Assembly (NCBI GenBank): GCA_013389055.1
Contig: JACAEC010000051.1
Location: 1-40,616 of the forward strand
DNA length: 40,616 nucleotides
From: Hydrogenophilaceae bacterium
GTDB lineage: Bacteria; Pseudomonadota; Gammaproteobacteria; Burkholderiales; Thiobacillaceae
Reading direction: 5' to 3'
Both the position numbers and the translations under genes were made by a program. The notes under the pieces were generated by a model. The model worked only from the letters and a program-made list of their open reading frames with translations, did not search any database and was not told where the DNA came from. This document shows positions 36,764 through 40,616 of the stretch, one piece after another. Positions within the stretch are counted from its first letter, which is position 1. Each line of letters opens with the position of its first letter.

Positions 36764-38430
36764 ATGCTGCAATCGTTGCTGATGAAGCTGATTCGCGCCC
36801 TCAATCAGTTCACCATAGGCACCCGCCTCCTTGGTCTGACCCTGTTTCTCTCCGTCATGATGCTGGCCACCGGCCTGGCCGGTATCTGGGGATTCGCGAG
36901 GCTACCCAAGCCATCTCCGAGATTTATGACAAAAACGTCAGCGCGATGAATGACATGCAACTGGTCCGGCACAAGCAGATGCGGATCCGCAACCTGGCCC
37001 TGGAGGCCCGCCTGGGCGCCGATGCCTTCCTGGCCCAGGAAAAGTTCGATGAAGTCGATAAGGAGATTCGCGGCATTACCGAAATCCTCAACAACTACGG
37101 CCAACGCCCCATGTCGGGCGAGGAAAAGGCCTTGTTCGAGAAATACACCGCCTCCCGGATGAAGTTTGGCGTGGAAGGCCTGTCGAAGCTGCGCGACCTC
37201 TACAGCGCGGAAGACTGGCCCGGCGCCGACCAGCATTACAAATCCGTGCTCAACCCCACCTTCGCCGTTGCTTCGGACGACACCGACGCCCTGATCAATT
37301 ACCAAGTCCAGGCCGCCCAGGCGTCCCGCGACCAGATCGGCAAGCTCTCCCAAATCCTGCTCACCCTGGCCATCACCACCATGACGGCCGGCCTGGTCCT
37401 GTCGATCCTGCTGTCCCTGGCCATCCGCCGCAGCATCGTCGGCTGCGCCAGCGGCCTGGAACAGGCTGCCGGCCGGCTGGCCAAGGGCGACCTGACCGGC
37501 ACCGCCAATGTCATTGGCAAGGACGAACTGTCCCGGGTCGCCACTGCCTTCAACCATATGAGTTCGGAGTTCTCCAATCTGATCGGCGAAATCCGGCAGT
37601 TGGCGGAAGAAGTTAGCCAGGGTGCCGGCCGCACCGCCGATGACAGCAGCGCCGTGCTGGCCGCCTCCAGCCGACAGGAGGCGATCGCCCATGACGCCGC
37701 CCAGACCGCCCACAACCTCTCGGCGACCGTCGCCCGGGTCGGCGAAAACATCAAGAACATGGTCTCCGTAGCCGACCAGGCCAGCCAACTGGCCCGCCAC
37801 GGCGAGGCCGTCGTCAACAAGGCCGCGCAAGGCATTCAAGCCATTTCCGAGTCGGTCAACCGCTCGTCCGAGGTCGTCTTGACCCTGGGCGAGTATTCCG
37901 AGGAGATCGGCCGGATCGTCAACGTCATTAAAGATATCGCCGACCAGACCAACCTGCTCGCCCTCAACGCCGCGATCGAGGCGGCCCGGGCCGGCGAGCA
38001 AGGCCGCGGCTTTGCCGTGGTGGCCGACGAGGTGCGCAAGCTGGCCGAACGCACGACCAAGGCGACCGCCGAGATCTCCGCCACCATCACCACCATCCAA
38101 AGCGAGACCGGCAAGGCCGTGTCGGCCATCGAGCAGGGCAGCCAGGAAGTCGCCCATGGTGTGGAAATGGCGATACAGGCGGGGCACGCCATCGCCGAAA
38201 TCAGCGAAGTCGTGACAAATACCACCGTACTCATCCACAATATCGACCATATCCGACGGGAGCAGGATGCAGCCAGCCAGGCCATTGCCCAACAGGTGGA
38301 TGAAATCCTGGCCACGGCGAAGCAGAACAGAGATGCAGCAGAGAGCTCAGCTGAGGCCGCGCAAGGCATGACGCGGCTGTCGAGCCGACTGAAAGACACT
38401 GTCAGCCGGTTCAAGTTGACGTACAACTAA
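36764..38430 (+). pseudogene. Methyl-accepting chemotaxis protein interrupted by a -1 frameshift
   Basis: Frame 1 starts at ATG 36764 (RBS 'GGAGAC') and encodes a basic start plus the first membrane helix '[21 protein letters not shown]', then goes out of frame. From GGGG at 36888-36891 the other frame continues without a gap as '[23 protein letters not shown]' into the ORF at 36946-38430. One added G would give one chemoreceptor of about 555 residues: TM1, a four-helix-bundle sensor, TM2 ('[23 protein letters not shown]'), HAMP, and the signalling hairpin '[38 protein letters not shown]'. It could be a real mutation, a phase-variable site or a sequencing error. The 494-residue ORF alone lacks TM1. 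Confidence 0.85.
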
Positions 38431-38461
38431 CGCATTAATTCGAGCAGACAGGAACACTACG

Positions 38462-39403
38462 ATGTCAGACCTGCTTAAACGCATCGACGCCCGAACCAAG
38501 CTGGCCGGAGCCAACAAGCTTGAAATCCTCCTATTTACCCTGGGCACCGACCAGAACACGGGGCGCAAGGAGACCTTCGGCATCAACGTGTTCAAGGTCC
38601 GCGAAGTCATGCGCATCCCCGAGATCACCCGGGCACCCGAGATGCCCTCTGCGGTAGAAGGCATGGTCAGCCTGCGCGGCGCGCTGGTGCCGGTCATCGA
38701 CCTCGCAAAATATATCGGCGTGATGACCGATGCGCCGCCGGCCATCATGATCGTGACCGAATACAACGGCCAGACTCAGGGTTTCCTGGTCGGCGAGGTC
38801 GACACTATCCTGCGCATCGACTGGTCCGAGATGAAAGTGCCGCCGGCCATGTTGACCGCCCAGATGGGTGGACTGGTGACCGCCGTGAGCGAATTGCACG
38901 ATAAGCGGCTGGTGATGATGCTGGATGTCGAAAAGATCCTGTCCGATACCACCCATTACGACGATAGCCACCTGTTCCAAAACCTGGAACCGATCGGCAA
39001 GCCCGATCGCACCGTGTTTTATGCCGACGACTCCTCGGTTGCCAGAAACCAGGTCGAGCGAACGCTGGAGGCCATCGGCGTCAAGGGTATCTCCGCCATC
39101 AACGGCAAGCAGGCCTGGGACGAGCTGCTCAAAATCGCCGCCCAGGCGGACTTGGCGGGCCGCCCGGTCAGCGATTATGTGCAACTGGTGCTGACCGATG
39201 TCGAGATGCCGGAAATGGACGGCTATGTCTTGACCAAGAACATCAAGTTGGACCCGCGCTTCAAGGGCATTCCGGTCCTGATGCATTCCTCGCTCTCCTC
39301 GGAGGCCAACAAAACCTTGGGCATCTCCGTGGGGGTGGATGAATACGTGCCAAAATTCGAGCCACACCGCTTGGCTGAAGTCCTCAGCCGGATGCTGAAG
39401 TGA
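38462..39403 (+). CDS. cheV: CheV chemotaxis coupling protein (first copy)
   Basis: 313 residues. An N-terminal CheW domain (about 20-165: 'FGINVFKVREVMRIPEITRAPEMPSAVEGMVSLRGALVPVIDLAKYIG') is joined to a receiver domain (about 175-310: 'VFYADDSSVARNQVERTLEAIG', phospho-Asp in 'LVLTDVEMPEMDGYVLTKNIK', 'VLMHSSLSSEANKTLG'). CheV couples receptors to CheA and may tune adaptation by phosphorylation. It follows the chemoreceptor by 31 bases with 'CAGGAA'. A second cheV follows. Confidence 0.95.
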   Translation: MSDLLKRIDARTKLAGANKLEILLFTLGTDQNTGRKETFGINVFKVREVMRIPEITRAPEMPSAVEGMVSLRGALVPVIDLAKYIGVMTDAPPAIMIVTEYNGQTQGFLVGEVDTILRIDWSEMKVPPAMLTAQMGGLVTAVSELHDKRLVMMLDVEKILSDTTHYDDSHLFQNLEPIGKPDRTVFYADDSSVARNQVERTLEAIGVKGISAINGKQAWDELLKIAAQADLAGRPVSDYVQLVLTDVEMPEMDGYVLTKNIKLDPRFKGIPVLMHSSLSSEANKTLGISVGVDEYVPKFEPHRLAEVLSRMLK

Positions 39404-39413
39404 GGTCTAGCCC

Positions 39414-40352
39414 ATGAACGAACTGGAACAATCCAAGCTGATCGATGCCGTAGATGGCCGCACCAAGCTGGCCGGCTCCAATAAGATGGAGGTGCTGCTG
39501 TTTTCGCTGGGCACCCATGAAATCTTCGGCATCAACGTGTTCAAGGTCCGCGAGGTATCGCCGACACCGCCGATCACCATGACCCCGAACATGCCCTATG
39601 GCGTGGAAGGCGTGATTTCCTTGCGCGGCAGCATCATCCCGGTCATCACCCTGGCGAAATTCATCAAGCTGGAAAATGTGCCGGAGGGTCTCAGCAAGAC
39701 CATGATTGTCACCGAATTCTCCCGCCATACCCAGGGTTTCCTGGTGGATGAAGTCGATCGCATCATTCGGGTCGACTGGGACAAGGTCAAGCCGCCGGAG
39801 AACATGATTGCCGGCCAAGAAGGCCTGATTACCGCCATTACCGAGCTCAATGACGGCCGCCTGGTCTCGATACTCGACGTCGAACGAATCCTGTCCGAGG
39901 TTCTGGGCGAAAAGCCCATGCCTAACCTGCCCAAGCTCGAAGGTAAAGAAGAAACCACCGTGTTCTTCGCCGACGACTCCACCGTCGCCCGCAAGGAAAT
40001 CATGATGGTGCTGGACAAGCTGGGTGCCAAACACGTCCAGGCCAACGACGGCCTGGAGGCATGGGAAAAGCTGCAGAACATGGCCAACCGCGCCGGTTCC
40101 GAGGGGCGCCCCATGCGCGACCAGCTGCAACTGATCCTGGTCGACGCCGAAATGCCCGAGATGGACGGCTATGTGCTGACCAAGAACATCAAGTCCGACA
40201 GCCGCTTTGCCGGCATCCCGGTCATCATGCACTCCTCCCTGTCCTCCGAGGCCAACCGCACCATGGGCCAGCGAGTCGGGGTCGATGCCTATGTCGCAAA
40301 ATTTGATCCGGCCGTGTTGGCTGATACCCTCATGGCGTTCATCAAGCGCTAG
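39414..40352 (+). CDS. cheV: CheV chemotaxis coupling protein (second copy)
   Basis: 312 residues with the same CheW-receiver layout as its neighbour: 'RTKLAGSNKMEVLLFSLGTHEIFGINVFKVREV', 'GVEGVISLRGSIIPVITLAKF', then 'VFFADDSTVARKEIMMVLDKLG' and the phospho-Asp in 'LILVDAEMPEMDGYVLTKNIK'. It lacks the 'QNTGRK' insert of copy one. Only ten bases separate the copies. The CheW surface differs clearly between them, so they may serve different receptors. Confidence 0.95.
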   Translation: MNELEQSKLIDAVDGRTKLAGSNKMEVLLFSLGTHEIFGINVFKVREVSPTPPITMTPNMPYGVEGVISLRGSIIPVITLAKFIKLENVPEGLSKTMIVTEFSRHTQGFLVDEVDRIIRVDWDKVKPPENMIAGQEGLITAITELNDGRLVSILDVERILSEVLGEKPMPNLPKLEGKEETTVFFADDSTVARKEIMMVLDKLGAKHVQANDGLEAWEKLQNMANRAGSEGRPMRDQLQLILVDAEMPEMDGYVLTKNIKSDSRFAGIPVIMHSSLSSEANRTMGQRVGVDAYVAKFDPAVLADTLMAFIKR

Positions 40353-40389
40353 GTAAAATGTGGGATAGCCCAATAAACAGAGGAAAGAC

Positions 40390-40616
40390 ATGCCCGACAA
40401 GAATTTGAAGTTTCTGGTGGTCGACGACTTCTCGACCATGCGCCGGATCGTGCGCAACCTGCTCAAGGAACTCGGCTTCACCAACGTGGACGAGGCCGAG
40501 GACGGGGCCGTTGCCTTGCAGAAGCTCAAGACCATCACCAATTTCCAGTTTGTGGTCAGCGACTGGAACATGCCCAATATGACGGGCATCGAGTTGCTCA
40601 AGGCCATTCGCGCTGA
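40390..40616 (+). CDS. cheY: CheY chemotaxis response regulator (5' part)
   Basis: The gene runs off the window; 75 codons are visible. '[30 protein letters not shown]' with Asp12/Asp13 and phospho-acceptor Asp58 in '[17 protein letters not shown]' is textbook CheY, which binds FliM to switch rotation. RBS 'GAGGAAAGAC'. It is 37 bases after the second cheV, probably in one operon. Confidence 0.95.
   Translation, partial: MPDKNLKFLVVDDFSTMRRIVRNLLKELGFTNVDEAEDGAVALQKLKTITNFQFVVSDWNMPNMTGIELLKAIRA

Noticed and set aside
36725-36949. 74-residue ORF as an independent gene
   Set aside because: Its first membrane helix continues into the chemoreceptor in the next frame, so it is the 5' piece of a frameshifted gene.

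Overview
The window (about 40.6 kb, GC-rich, roughly 65% G+C by eye) looks like chromosomal core DNA of a motile, sulfur-oxidising betaproteobacterium. The end of dsrP followed by dsrN, dsrR and cysG is the tail of a reverse-type dissimilatory sulfite reductase (rDsr) locus. The folA, thyA, aat, bpt, ccoNOQP and flagellar genes resemble Betaproteobacteria such as Thiobacillaceae. That placement is inferred from gene content and protein character, not from a search. I see no rRNA, tRNA, CRISPR array, insertion sequence, integrase or prophage gene.

Layout. (1) 1-3935: 3' end of dsrP, a terminator, then dsrN (siroheme amidation), dsrR (A-type carrier-like protein with an unusual Gly/Cys tail) and cysG (siroheme synthesis). 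Together they make and modify the cofactor of DsrAB. (2) 3963-7663: a PatZ-like acyl-CoA ligase/GNAT acetyltransferase divergent from a class I histone-deacetylase-like protein, a possible reversible lysine acetylation pair. (3) 7692-9622: a NarL/NarX-type two-component system with a soluble, cysteine-containing GAF kinase. (4) 9664-13297: amiC and tsaE on the minus strand, queG and murI on the plus strand. (5) 13317-16151: a class I cytochrome c with an FNR-type box, then ahpC and ahpF downstream of a striking palindrome. (6) 16328-21235: an HPF/cold-shock-domain fusion, then minus-strand genes in the order aat, bpt, an unrecognised gene, a PilZ protein, thyA and folA. (7) 21289-29392: the cbb3 oxidase locus ccoI, ccoS, ccoN, ccoO, ccoQ, ccoP, ccoG, ccoH and a DUF3149 microprotein; ccoNOQP has an FNR-type box. 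(8) 29393-36650: minus-strand flagellar genes flrB-flrC and fliE-F-G-H-I. (9) 36701-40616: a sigma-28-like promoter, a frameshifted chemoreceptor, two tandem cheV genes and the start of cheY.

How they work together: rDsr sulfur oxidation feeds electrons into a respiratory chain ending in a high-affinity cbb3 oxidase. The small cytochrome c and ccoNOQP carry similar FNR/Anr boxes, so low-oxygen co-regulation is likely. AhpCF handles peroxide, and the flagellar/chemotaxis block gives motility. Most of the window is well-known biology. The features most worth a second look are the chemoreceptor frameshift, the DsrR Gly/Cys tail, the ahpC palindrome, the heptamer repeat between thyA and folA, and the cysteine-bearing GAF kinase. 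I found no clear candidate for a wholly new multi-gene system.
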